A stretch of 64,000 nucleotides of DNA, from contig JAODTK010005831.1 in assembly GCA_026419785.1 (NCBI GenBank), positions 124,001-188,000 of the forward strand, read 5' to 3'. Position numbers and translations under genes: made by a program. Of the stretch, positions 25,090-36,220 are shown piece after piece (the stretch's first letter is position 1; each line of letters opens with the position of its first letter). This stretch comes from Sclerodactyla briareus (lineage: Eukaryota > Echinodermata > Holothuroidea > Dendrochirotida > Sclerodactylidae). Under the pieces are notes generated by a model. It was given only the letters and a program-made list of their open reading frames with translations, had not been told where the DNA came from and made no database searches.

Positions 25090-27870
25090 ATAGCTAAGAA
25101 CTGGAAGATGAGATGATTTCCTGGGCTGCATACCACGCAAGCCAGTAAAGAAGCACGACCACCAGAGGACATTGATAGGCTCTATCGCGGTCCTTGTACC
25201 CCTGTTTTTCACGATGAGGCACATTCCGTATCGATTATCCGCCCACCGATGAACATCGTAAGATGGGCATTGATGTCCTGAACCCTGGCTAGATCCCAGT
25301 CCTCACATGTGACCAGGCACTCTACACTCTGGCCAAGCACATACAATGGAGCTGGCCCACAAGGTACGGCAGGATCGATTCATAGTGCTGTTCGTTGTCC
25401 TAACACATCGGAGACTGCCGTCCCTCAAGGTCTGGACGGTCCTGGGAGAGCACATGGTGTCAGGAGCCGCGTCGTTGGCTACCATTGGAAACAGCAGATT
25501 CGTTTCTAAAAGCATCCCACGTGGCACGCACAAGACCAGCTCTCAGTTAACTTCCATAATTTGTTCAACTTGCAGCCGAATGCCCTACAGAGTACATCCC
25601 GGACCTTGGAAGATTCAATGAAGTTGTGCCACTTGAAGACTGGTGTGATGCAAGGTCCAAGGCATGTCCCACATTCTAATTCTGGTACCAAACCAAAACA
25701 AAAAAAAACCTCATCCCTGCGCCAGAGCTGGCTGGTTGATGGTCTTCATGGGAGCGATACTTGAGGGTGGACTTCCTGCTATACACAGACGCCCTGTCCG
25801 GATCGTTCCTTTTTTCCGTGGTTCTTCGCCCTCGCCCATACACACTACTCGAGATGGGGTGTCGAATTTCCACCTACGAGATATGGTGTCACTGAAAGAG
25901 CTCAATCCACCGATGTCCTGCTGAATTTAATGAAGGGGAACTTCGTTGTCGCAGACATGCATTCTCTGCTGTTGCTATTGACTAGGCCCATGAGCCTAAC
26001 AATGCTTCTGTGAAGGAGACGGGGGCTGTGGGCCTGACGGGGAACCTTCGCCGCTCTTCGTCTCTAGACGGTATCTGTCCCGAGACGGCTCGTTTTATTC
26101 AGGAATTTCGAGGATCAACCGAGAAGAGAACAAGACAACAGATGTACTCCCACGAACAAGAGTCCATATTACAAAAATGGCAACCTTTGCACACCCGACA
26201 AAATGTGCAAACACAATGAGCTGAGTATGGTAGAATGTGAACCTGCGTTCATTGTAAGCTCAGTGATCTCATTGTCCTGACAGCAGAGATATTACGGACA
26301 ACAGCATGGCAGACACGCACGCAGATGATAAACTTTGGGCTCGGAAGTATGAAACATAATGTTGAAGAGAGGCTTGTGAACCAGACAGTACCTATCACAG
26401 ATCCCATCAAAGGCGGACCAAGCTCCATCTATTCAGACCGCCACCATCACAGAGAGTATCAAGGGACAGCTACAGATATTCTCCTGAAGAACGACTGTTC
26501 GCTCTTCACCAGGCTGTACATTGCCTCCCTCCCAGGTTATGGTGATTTGGACGAGGTCTTCCAGCACGAAAACCAGCTTTCCACCATCTCTGTCCTCAGA
26601 TGGGTGGCCTGAGAAATGGAACCAAGTCTGACTTTATGTCCGGCTGGAAAACCTTGTTCCGGTGACAGATGACTCTCCACCCACCAGAGTAGAAGTCACC
26701 ATCTTCTTTCGATGGTTCTGCCATCATCAACAATGCGCAACCACAGGGACTGCAAGACTTTCCCAAGGGTTAGCCACGAATGTCCTCGTGCCCGTCATGT
26801 CACTCCCAGCTGCAGCATGGTTGACAAGACTAGACACTGTGTGGGATCGTACTTGCTACAGCCTTTAATGAGGCACTAGGGAAGTAGAGACGAGTCGAAT
26901 CAACAATGCAGTTTCCTCCTGGAAATGGGCGCGAGTTTTTCTTCGTTTCTCCGCATTCACGACACGAGACAAAGCTGTTCTCCATTCTCGCCTCTAACTA
27001 GCATACATGACACCACAACTATCAGCACACACAAACACTGGGATGGTATTTGCTCTAATCGTCAGAACGTGTCAGCTTTAGCGCCATGCACACACAGAGG
27101 CTGACACCGCGTACTTCCTGCACCGTACAGGATGCCATACTCATGGATACAGGCAAAGTAATCATGCGTCACAGTTATACAACAATACGTGATAGTCGTG
27201 GCCATAGAATTCAAGCCAATCGCTCACTCAACATCTCTTACTGTGGGATGGCCTTTGGAGCTGGAAGAGCTTTATTTTCATCGCTGCTCATGAGATCGCC
27301 AATGTTCTTGGTCCCTGACCGATGTGTGACCTTAGCCGATGTTCCAGCCCTTCTCAGGTTGTGACAACAGTGTCCTGTTTTGGCGGCAGGGCAGAAGACT
27401 GCATGGGACACCTGGACCCCTAATGGAAACGTCACACCCGCATTCTTGCCTTGTGCCATGGCAGAAACCCATGTCCATTGACGAGTGGATGATTCGTGTG
27501 CTGTTATACAATCGAACCAGCACAGAGGAAGGTGTGAATCAGGGCAAGAACACATGCTTTCGCAAGAAAGGCAGAGCCATTGATGGTCTGGCCTCCGACA
27601 CATACTGCAACCATGTCCCAACACACGAAGAGAGCTGCCTACAAGCGGTCACTGTTGACCTAGAATGATGACCCCTTTCCACGTTTCCGTTCACCAAGTG
27701 AATGGGCTGGAACAATAAACCTGATAGTGGATGGAGGAGTATAACTAGATGAACCTACCAGAAGCATCAGACGTATCAGGTTACTCTTGCGATTTGGCTG
27801 CAATACCGTCTGCAGAGGGGACGCTGCAAATGCCAGAAGCAGCGCTTCGGTACAGTTTTTTTTTTTCATG
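25090..27870 (+). pseudogene. GCD-family transposon gene, middle and C-terminal part, XPG/FEN1-like region (broken)
   Basis: Fragments in three frames follow the order of the known family: 'ISWAAYHAS' (about 25,110), 'CDQALYTLAKHIQWSWP' (25,309-25,360), 'HLRDMVSLKE' (25,871), 'RHAFSAVAID' (about 25,957), 'GAVGLTGNL' (26,022), 'KNDCSLFTRLYIA' (26,488), 'EADTAYFLH' (about 27,095), 'SGCDNSVLF' (27,354), 'SIDEWMI' (27,477), 'KKGRAIDGL' (27,565) and a Cys-rich tail region in frames near 27,790-27,860. The EAD and GCD motifs resemble the acidic EAEA and GCDY motifs of XPG/FEN1 nucleases, which suggests a nuclease-like fold; that is inference. Many stops and frameshifts make the copy inactive. Its location between inverted satellite arms indicates that it is cargo or the mobility gene of the foldback element. 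Confidence 0.75.
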
Positions 27871-27884
27871 CGGTGATCCAGTGC

Positions 27885-28499
27885 TCTAAGTGAGCCATTT
27901 TCATCATTGGATTTGGTTCATGCCAATGGTTATGTGACATGGGCCACCTTATGTAATGTTCATATAACTCATTTTGGGGGCGAGATATGTGGACATTATT
28001 TACCTTTTGTTTTCAAAATGGGCGATGGCAGCCATTTTGGATTGGGGTACCCTGGGAATCCCAAAATGGTTGAATATGGCATTCCATTGGATTAGTCATG
28101 CAAATATCATGAGAAAAAACACCTGTTGTGTCAGTTTAACTTATTTGGGGCGAGATATGTGGATTTTTATGTTTGCAAAATGGCAGTGCCGCCATCTTGG
28201 ATTGGTAACCCAGGGAATCCCAAAATGGTTCAATAATGCAGTCCATGGAATTATCATATGCCAATATTAGGTGAAAAGAACACCTTTTTGTCATTTTAAC
28301 TTATTGGGCCAGATATATGGATTTTTATGTTTCTCAAAATGGCCGCCAGTTGCCATTTTGAAAATGGCCGCCATTTTTGTCACAGGTCGAACCTGAGATG
28401 GCCGCCTACATCTCAAATGAATCACAAGGGTTTTAGTCTACCTGCCTGCAAAATGTCATGCTTAGGGTTCTCAAACCCACAATACTTTCACCTATCTGC
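27885..28499 (-). repeat. Right TIR: about 3 inverted satellite monomers plus unique end
   Basis: On the minus strand this reads as the same satellite ('aatggctgccatc', 'ccattttgggattcccaggg', 'gcatgactaatccaatggaa'), with one strongly diverged inner monomer at about 27,885-27,975. It ends in 'aaaatggcggccattttcaa', 'gggttt', 'ggtagact' and 'gcagatag', as the left TIR does. The outermost monomer carries the 'gtgttcttttcacctaat' variant. Confidence 0.85.
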
Positions 28500-28507
28500 T
28501 TTACTAC

Positions 28508-29900
28508 TGGTGAATTTGCATCAGAATTCTCTCGACTTCCTCGTTTGTTGTTGGAAGTTCAAGTGGTTAGCACAGGTGGTCACAAACGTTACTGAGCTGA
28601 GGGGCGTCCGTTCAAACTGTTGCGAATTCGCTCGATTTCCCGCCGAAGTACTTCTCGGAAAACTGGTCAGCCAGATCGCGTTCTGAGTCCCAGTTTCCGG
28701 GCAGTACGGGGTCCTGCTTTTGTGCAACTAAATTATTGACGATGCCAACGTCTTCTCTTCTGGTCGCCACTGCAATCAGAGGATTGAGTTGAAGAAGTAA
28801 CTTTTTTTTCGCTTCGCTCCTTGATGACCGGTTCTAACCACCGCTGTTTTGAGCACAGTAGACTGTGATTCGATTTTCCCCAGCTTTGACCCCGCCATTT
28901 GTGCTCCATTGTTCCTTTCCTCCTTCCGTAGTTTTGGCTTACCGAAGTTCCTCTTGAACCAGGTGTCTGGGTCTGATCATAACCGGGCGGTGTTCGTGCA
29001 GGCCGCATTTGCTCATCCGGAGTTTTTGACGGAGCAAAACGTTGTAGCTGATGCCACAACAATCAATCCGGGTGGCATGTTCGAACAATAAAGGACAGCA
29101 TTTTGCACAACATCACGCCCGAACACATCAGTGTCAATCGAATTGAGATTACGTGATGTAAAAGTTCTCCATCATGAGGCGTGTTTCTGTAGCATAGCCT
29201 TGCAACTTAACAGCATAATGATCAGAGATTCCAATCTGAACACTGGTATCAAATAGGGTGGGGATTCGTTTTTTGTGGCTAGCTATCAGAAGATCTTAAG
29301 ATGTGACCATGCTTGGTGGGTTGCTCAGTTACATGTTTGTTTTATTATTAACCCATTGGACGAAAATTAGATCATGAATTGTTGCTGCTGGCTTTCCCTA
29401 TTATCAGATCATCCATCCAGACATTGAAATCCCCAGCAATGATAGCATTCAACGGAATCAATTGATATCGTTTGATCAGGACTTGGAATTACGGGAGGAA
29501 TTCCTAAAGGGGCAGCCGCTTGGCCCTCTTTGCCTTTCATTCAAGTCTATATATAAACAGCATAGCAAGGAATCTGGAATTAATAGTCAGCTCAGCGTGA
29601 AAATGGGCCGTCGAAGGATTTATATGGTTTCAACTCTTTGATCTACACTGAGAGGCTGTTGTTTGAACAGAGAGCCAGACCCCGCCGCCTGCCTTCCGAA
29701 GACGTCGATGTGTTGGAAGTGTAAACCCTCGTAGTAATATTGCCAAATCAACATTCATCCCTCTGTTGTAGCCAGGGAGTTATGTACTCCGACGATATCG
29801 AAGTTGTTATCGAGCACATAATCAAACAAATCAGAGTAACTGTGTTCTTACAGATCCTGAATTCAGAACACAGAACGTTAATACTTAGTATTGGGTGGTT
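28508..29900 (-). mobile_element. CR1/L2-like non-LTR retrotransposon, endonuclease and linker half
   Basis: Minus-strand reading gives 'SDLFDYVLDNNFDIVGV' (about 29,840-29,785), 'IIAGDFNVWMDDLI' (29,450-29,405, the apurinic-type endonuclease GDFN motif) and 'PTLFDTSVQIGISDHYAVKL' (29,270-29,200, the SDH motif). A linker follows with 'KKSYFFNSI' near 28,800, 'LHKSRTP' near 28,720 and 'EEVERILMQI' at 28,560-28,530. The frame is broken repeatedly. It is the upstream half of the element whose RT half is at 15,205-17,056; the two halves meet at the insertion point of the 11.4-kb foldback element. ORFs on the plus strand here are shadows. Confidence 0.8.
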
Positions 29901-30129
29901 TACCGCTGAATGATGATTTCCGTTCATTTGCAGGTTTCATTCACTGACTGCTCTGACTCCATCCTGTGTGATTCTGAGCGCTGGTTCTCCCCCACGACAG
30001 CTCTTTTGGTAGGCTTCATAGCGCATTTATTCCAAGTATTTGGAGTCGCCGGTACACATCGATCGGTAAACTTGGACTTCAGGCGATCGATAGCGGAGTA
30101 TATTGCTCTTCGAAGGGAAGGATAACCAA

Positions 30130-30570
30130 ATTATAGTAGGAACCAACCTCGGCCACCTAAGTTGAAATGTCCACTGAGCGCAAGAAAGTGTGGGCCAGTG
30201 GGCTGCATGTGCGAGTGGACCAATCGCGGTGTGGTCTGGGTCGAAACGCACTTCCCTTCCATACCCCCATTCTTTACAGTTTTTGTAGAAGTCTCCGGAC
30301 ATAACTCTGCTCCAGACAAAACGTATTGCGATTTACTCATCCGTTTTGTGTCTTTGAGATGACAAAGGTTTTGAAAGGAGGAGGGGTCAGTGTGGGGACG
30401 GCGGGTGGGTGGAAGTTGGGATATATACATTCTAGCATGAGCACACCTCAAGAAGGGGGGGACAGTGGGATAACAGAGGGCCAAAGGTGTCACAAGGTCA
30501 GTCCGGGTTGGGGGAGGGGCCTAGTGGCCCACGAAAAAATGTGAAATCCCTTGCTACGCCACTGCATTAT
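30130..30570 (-). repeat. Dispersed repeat with CAGTGGCGTAGC end, inverted
   Basis: The right end 'ttgctacgccactg' (30,551-30,564) is the reverse complement of CAGTGGCGTAGCAA, followed inward by 'gccactaggcccctccccc'. The 120-codon minus-strand ORF (30,131-30,493) lies wholly within the repeat and has no domain I recognise. Confidence 0.55.
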
Positions 30571-31229
30571 GGCGCACTTGAAATTTGGTGGCGCTATACG
30601 AGAATCTCAGTATAAGTGGAACAGCACGGTTGACTAGGGTGTTGTCAACGTTGATGAAAATGAATAATAATATATACTGACGCAGGGCAGGGGGACTCTG
30701 GTTCGTCTCTTAGTGGGTCAATGACATTACCGGATATTCCAATTGTTTTGACTTCAAGACGTCCCAATTCAGTGGAAATTTTAGGCAGGTGCACAAAACG
30801 TACGTTCAGTGTGGTTTGGAACGAAGCCACTCCCTATATTTTTCATATTGATCACCCAATAAATACAAAGTCATTGAGCCAGATATTACCTGATTAGGCA
30901 GGGCCACATTTTCAACGACCTGTGGATATCGATGTCCGTTAGCCTGGCATTTCTATAATAATGTTGCTCAATGTTCTATTGTTATACCGTAAATTGAGCT
31001 GTCTTGTCAAGAATGTTCGGAACCAGAAAAAAAATCACAGAGGTCTGTTGATTGATTTTTCTTTTGACAATGGGTGGAAATCACTTGTTAGGAGGGTGCC
31101 ATGAGAAAAAAGCTGGTGTATTACAGCACTTTGCAATGTGCTTGTACAATGTACAGTAATAATATACAAATATCTAGGTGTTAATTTGAAATTAAGAAAT
31201 GAAGGGGAGTTATTCATGGGGGAATGAAC

Positions 31230-31760
31230 AGGCGAGACTCAGAATTTAGTTTAATAAGCTCGCGTAGGCAATGTTACAGTTCCCCATATTCGTATAAGCG
31301 ACCACTTCGCTGTACACTTTAAATGGTAATCACAAGAAATAAGGAAGACGGATCGATAGGAATAAACATCAATTACATGTTAAAAATAGGAGCACGATAG
31401 ACTTCTTGATCGATCTAGATGACTGTATGGAACAATATATTTTAATGAAAATTGGCCATAATTTTCTTTGGACCCATAGCAGACCAGGCATGCTAATCAG
31501 TTTATTAACAAACATGCGCCACCCAAACAAAAAAGGGTTTAAAGGCGAAGGGCTACAACCCCGCTGGTTCAATGATGAAATTTCATCGCTAATGAGGGAA
31601 TCGAGACTGGAACAACATACAGATTCAAAAAAGTTATCGACACGGGCGTAACAAAAACTACGGATCTTATTCGTCGAGCGAAAAAAACTAAGTCTTATGA
31701 ATTGATATTTTGAATAATAAGAGTGATTGCAAAGACCATTCGCCACATCTTTCGGAATGT
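31230..31760 (+). mobile_element. Non-LTR retrotransposon fragment (endonuclease end and linker)
   Basis: 'VTVPHIRISDHFAVHFKW' (about 31,274-31,327) is the C-terminal end of an apurinic-type endonuclease with the SDH motif. 'STIDFLIDLDD' and 'MEQYILMKIG' follow, and then 'PRWFNDEISSLMRESR' (about 31,558-31,606), the usual 'PWxNDEI' linker. No RT domain follows. The A-rich stretch at 31,870-31,895 lies downstream but I cannot tie it to this fragment. The 175-codon minus-strand ORF at 31,369-31,896 is a shadow. Confidence 0.75.
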
Positions 31761-32144
31761 CGATGTTATGATTAATGCTGCTGAATGTATAATTAAAACC
31801 CCACAACCGTTTACATGTGAATGTCATAGACAGATCTGACAGTAAAGAAATCGCCTGATAACAACATTGCAAAAAAAAAGAAAAAAAAAAAAACAACGAC
31901 TTGCCAAAAGTAACTTCTTTTTTCCAGCAATATCACAGATTTGTATCAATTTTCAATTCCTTGTGATTCTCAGAGTCACGAGCGAAAGAAAATTACTATT
32001 TTGGCCAAAAAGGGAACTCAGAGTTTCACAACGGTAGTGAGTATTTGAATAACTAAAATTGAAAATTCAGAAAACTCAGAAAAAGTAACCAGACAAAACT
32101 CGAAAAAAGAAATTTCAGTTATTTCTACTGGGTTTATTCAAATT

Positions 32145-32462
32145 AACAGCGTGCCCCTTGTAGGCTTGTAGGATCCACATCCCGGTGAGGGGTCGGCCAC
32201 AGCGCGCCCCTCGAAGCATCCATCTATGACGGTTTCGCCAGCGCGCCCCTCGAAGTGTTGAATCTATGAACGGTCGCGCCAGCGCGCCCCTTGAAGGACT
32301 CGTCTCTATGAGGGTTGCCCAGCGCCTCTCGAGGCTCTTCAATCCCTATGAAGGTTTGCGGCAGCGCACCCCTCGAAGAATCCAATCTACGAGGGTTGTG
32401 CGCCACGGCGCCCATCAGAGGTTCAATCCCTACGAGGGTTGCGCAAGCGCGGGTTTGCATTG
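32145..32462 (+). repeat. ~41-bp minisatellite, cluster 1 (about 7 units)
   Basis: Units follow the pattern 'agcgcgcccctcgaagnnt', 'tcaatccctatgagggttgc'. Spacing is 39-44 bp. Each unit contains CCCTC...GAGGG, which can pair. The same unit recurs at 32,738-32,878 and 34,607-34,762, always in the same orientation. Both-strand ORFs here are repeat translations. Confidence 0.85.
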
Positions 32463-32737
32463 TCTAAGAGACAAGGGTAACACAGACCGATGATGATCAA
32501 AAAAATTACCGCACGGAAAAAGTTCTCGTTGGTTGTCAAGCCGTGTCAGAGAAAATTCTGCATCATTTGTCCCCGGTAGTTTAGAGTACCGCATACCGTA
32601 GATGGTCACACATTTTAACGCACTCGAAGGTGATCGCGTGTCATTCCGGGTCCAGGGGGACATCTTAAATTGCTCCAATATATTGCACGCGTTGCCTTTC
32701 CCGTTAATATAATAGCTCCATGGTGCAATACCTTGAG

Positions 32738-32878
32738 GGTTACGATAGCGCGCCAACCCACGAGGGATCATTCCTTATGAGGGGTTGCGGCAGCGCGCCC
32801 CTCAAAGGATTCAAGCCGTATAAGGGGTGCGCAGCGCTCCCCTCAAAGGATTCAATCCCTATGAGGGTTGCACCAGTA
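32738..32878 (+). repeat. ~41-bp minisatellite, cluster 2 (about 3-4 units)
   Basis: Same unit as cluster 1 ('cgcgcccctcaaaggattca', 'ccctatgagggttgcacca'). It is separated from cluster 1 by about 275 bp of non-repeat sequence. A G run follows at 32,891-32,902. Confidence 0.85.
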
Positions 32879-32949
32879 AGGAGACCAATAGGGGGGGGGG
32901 GGGCGGGGGTCGCAGCAGCTTCAAGGTTGATCGTAGAGCAGATGAAAGA

Positions 32950-34600
32950 ATAATGATGTGAATAGTTCAATAGTTAATTACAAGTGTTTAATTGGGGGCC
33001 AATCCTGAGAGCGTGGACACATCCTCCTATATATTTAAGGAAAACCTCAAAGAAAATATTGGCCTAGGTCAATGGAAGGAACCAAGTGTTGGAATGTTCC
33101 CATATGGTAATAGAACAATATCACTAGTAATACCAACAATGAACTGTAATGACCAAAATATTGGAATGTTGTTTTTAATGAATCATAAAAGTGAACCAAA
33201 GAAAATACATGCCTTTACTATTCTCAAGTTAAACTTGAAGCACCATAACTATAAATGGATGGAGAACAGTGTTGCGAGGAATTGGAGCCAGCCTCGAGCC
33301 ATTTTTTTTGGAGGAGACGGAATCTAAATGCCTCGGCACAGTGGCTCCCAGGTCTAGGAAATTTGGTTGAGGGTCCGGACGATCTATTTCAAATTTTGTA
33401 ACAAAATACTTAACAAAACGTGGGTTTCTGGTTCCAAAAAAATTCAGTAGACCAGGCAGGAGCACTGCTATTCGTGGTCATCACAGCAGGAGGCTAGGGG
33501 CGAGGTGTTTGGTCATAAGCCTCACTGCTAGACGCGATTCGAAGGCCATATGCCCCCAATTTCCTGCCTTTTTTCATCCCTCATGTACTCGCATATTTAT
33601 TCCTTTCCGCTGGTTCCTATTGGTCCAGCAAGGCAGGCAAAGGAGCGGCCAAAGGATATGGTGGTGGGTGACCCCATCGCTGTGAGGACTTGGCATTGTA
33701 GCAGCCGTCAACTGCGAGGAAACTGTAGGAAGGCCATTTTGGGGGAAGATAGTTGGGACCGAGGTTGGGACAGATGAGGTTGCCATTCATTGGCTTAAAG
33801 GGTCATGGACTGGCACGTGGAGGTCATGGAGGACGAAAGGTGGCCTTAGTAACAGTCGCTGGAAATCCATATATTCCAACAGTGCCAACGAGGTCCATCA
33901 TATTATGGGATTTCTCTTTGACTGTGGGCTTGATAAAACTAAAGCAGACAACTGACAGAGAGCTGTTGGTCCGGAATGATGAACTCGATGGCTGAAGGGC
34001 ATAGATCTTAGTGGTCATTGCATAACTTGGCGCCCTAAGCCTTCTAAAGTGGGGATTTACGGTTGCACTGTGCCATAATGCTTTAGTATTTTCACCCAAT
34101 CGATAGCACGCCATTCGTCTGACCGGTTTCGATATATCTAATACGTTTTGATTCGTGAGCAAAGTAAGAGTGAATAACAGAGTCATGACAGGGTGTAGTG
34201 GTGTGAATGTTGTGGTGTGTGTGCGGTGTGCGCGCTATGTGACGTCCAGTCCTTAAATACGATACAGGCCCCACCTGGATGAAGCTCATTACTTGGTTAA
34301 GTGTGTTCCCCATGATGAGCACGTGGACCCTATGTTTGGGGTCACGTCTGAAAACCTTGTAAACATGTTAGGTCCAGAATGGCGGTCAGAATGGCTGGTC
34401 AGATTTTCAGTTGAAATTTGGTGTAGGCAATGCGCGTCGGTTAAATAGCGGGAAAGGAACCCATTGTTTTTTGGTTAGGTCTAGGTGAATTTTGGTGTCT
34501 CTCGAAAAAAGAAAAGGCAAAAAAAAAAAAGAAAAAAACGGTGAAAAGTCCGATATTTGGCAATTCCGGGCTTGTAAACACTGATAACTTGAACCACCTG
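32950..34600. other. No recognisable gene
   Basis: Short ORFs up to 120 codons (33,824-34,186, minus) overlap others on the opposite strand and show no motif I know. A T/G-rich simple stretch lies near 34,195-34,235 and an A-rich stretch near 34,505-34,540. Confidence 0.45.
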
Positions 34601-34606
34601 GATGGA

Positions 34607-34762
34607 TGAAGCCCCTCGAGGATACAATCCCTATGAGGGTTGCGCCAGCGCAAATCTCAATGGAGTCCATCCCCATGTGAGTTACACCAGCGCGCCCCTC
34701 GAGGAGTGAATTCCTAGGAGGGTTGCGCAAGCGTGCCCCTCGAAGGATTCAATACTATGCGA
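34607..34762 (+). repeat. ~41-bp minisatellite, cluster 3 (about 3.5 units)
   Basis: Same unit as clusters 1 and 2 ('gcccctcgaggatacaatcc', 'ctatgagggttgcgccagcg'), with one diverged middle unit. Confidence 0.8.
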
Positions 34763-34769
34763 GTCAACA

Positions 34770-36215
34770 CTGGTCAAGCCACCCACAAAACTTCTTATTT
34801 TACAGCAACATAAATCAAATATTCATGATCGTGGCAAATAAAATTGTGTTTAGCGATGAATAATCAGATTTTATGTTCATGGACTGGAACTTGAATAATG
34901 CGGTTATTCCATATTTATGCATGGTCCGTTACCTGTGGCGTAGTTTGGGTCACATGCCTCTCCAAAATGTTCCAAGATGAAGTTATGTTCAACTTATGAG
35001 ATTGCAGGAGAGTACAAAGGTGAAATTTTCTTTTAATGAGTACAATGAATAAGGGAACAGTAAAGAATGTACACGTAGCTTTTTTTTCCAATATGGAAAT
35101 CACCATTCGTCCTGCATTACCTATTGTCGTTTTTAGAGCGATGAACGCTTGTATTGTAGTCGTTTTGGTTGCGATGGTTACATTCTGTAGCCTTGACTGC
35201 AGGCTTCAGAAAATTAGGTCAATGGAATGTTATGTTATAATAATATGAACGTTCTCTGGTACGTGTTGCCAAAAAGTCTATTAGCCAATCGATGAACAGC
35301 GCATGCGTGCATTGTAGTTTGAATATTTTAATTCTAGTCAGGTTATGTTAGAATTGGAGCGACGGACAGCTCCCAACAGCTTCAATCGAGATGTGACCAT
35401 TGATCATGTCGGGAGAGGAAAGCGTTGATATATGAACAAATCGGAGGGGGGGACCTTCAACAGTTTTGTCTCTGTTGCCCATTCTTACGAGTAGGAAAAC
35501 CGATAAAATGTAATTTTATTTTAGGATTGCAGTTCCATCGGTGCAAACGAATCGGATAATGACTTGATCATTTATGATGTTTCGCGCAATTAAAAGTAGA
35601 GGTGGTCCCATTAAATAACCCCCAATTATAGCGTTGATCAGTCCAAAATACAGGAAGCTGATTCGCTTAGACGTTAATGAGAGAACATTGCAGCGACGAG
35701 ACTCGCTTCCAAACCCACAGTCATTGCCCAGGCAAGTGCCGAACAGTGCTTTCGTAAGAATTGTGTTCGCCTAGATGTTCTGACTGTGTAACGAAACGAT
35801 AAAGGGACCGTTAAAGTCGTAATAATGATTTATTCGGCTCACATTCTTCAATGAAATGTGTTCAAATACAAATAGGCTATTATTTCGTAAAATAATAGAA
35901 TTTTACGGGCCTTTGCCTGCAGTCTCATCACGGCATTGATAGCCCTAGGGTAAACATAACAAACACGATCCAGCCAAGTATAGGTCACGAACAGGATTCG
36001 CATTCCTCTTTCCACTGATGTCCGTGAAAATGCCACCGGTCCTGAGAAATTGTCTCCAACACTTTTCAACAATTCCCGAAAATATTACACTCACAGTTTT
36101 TAGAAGACAAAATCCATCCAGTCCCTGCGGCACATGTATAATACAATCTCGATATTCGATCGATACGTTCGAGACAGATATTCAAATCACAATTTCACTT
36201 CAAACACACGTTACT
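34770..36215. other. No recognisable gene
   Basis: AT-rich sequence with ORFs of at most 75 codons up to 36,072. None has a recognisable domain. No transposon boundary is evident. Confidence 0.45.
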
Positions 36216-36220
36216 GCAGA

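Larger units (their letters stand above)
17066..28499. mobile_element. Foldback transposon, ~11.4 kb, with satellite-built TIRs and internal gene
   Basis: The left end 'gcagatag...tgtgggtttgag...aagcat..gacattttgca' (17,066-17,125) is matched in inverse by the right end (28,440-28,499). Similarity continues inward through 'ggtagact..aacccttgtgat' and 'aaaatggcggccatttt' into inverted arrays of the same ~165-bp satellite. Flanks are TAGACTAC (17,057-17,064) and TTTACTAC (28,500-28,507), a possible 8-bp target duplication with two mismatches. The host retrotransposon frame breaks at '...EEVERILMQI' (right side) and resumes at 'ELDPIAHQ' (left side), which are adjacent in intact family members. 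That confirms insertion. The interior carries a decayed gene of the 'GCD' family at 22,500-27,870. The class is unresolved. Long TIRs made of tandem repeats resemble the foldback, Galileo or sea-urchin TU type, and an XPG-like nuclease is known from Academ elements. Confidence 0.75.

Noticed and set aside
22500-27870. Intact host gene with introns
   Set aside because: The fragments contain stops and frameshifts inside conserved motifs and lie between inverted satellite arms of a transposon, so a decayed mobile gene is the better explanation.
31369-31896. 175-codon minus-strand ORF
   Set aside because: It overlaps the plus-strand retrotransposon linker, which has recognisable family motifs, and starts in a poly-T/poly-A region.
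32145-34762. Repeat clusters with regular spacing that might be read as a CRISPR array
   Set aside because: The ~41-bp units follow one another directly with no unique spacers, units are diverged, no cas genes exist and the setting is a eukaryotic repeat landscape.
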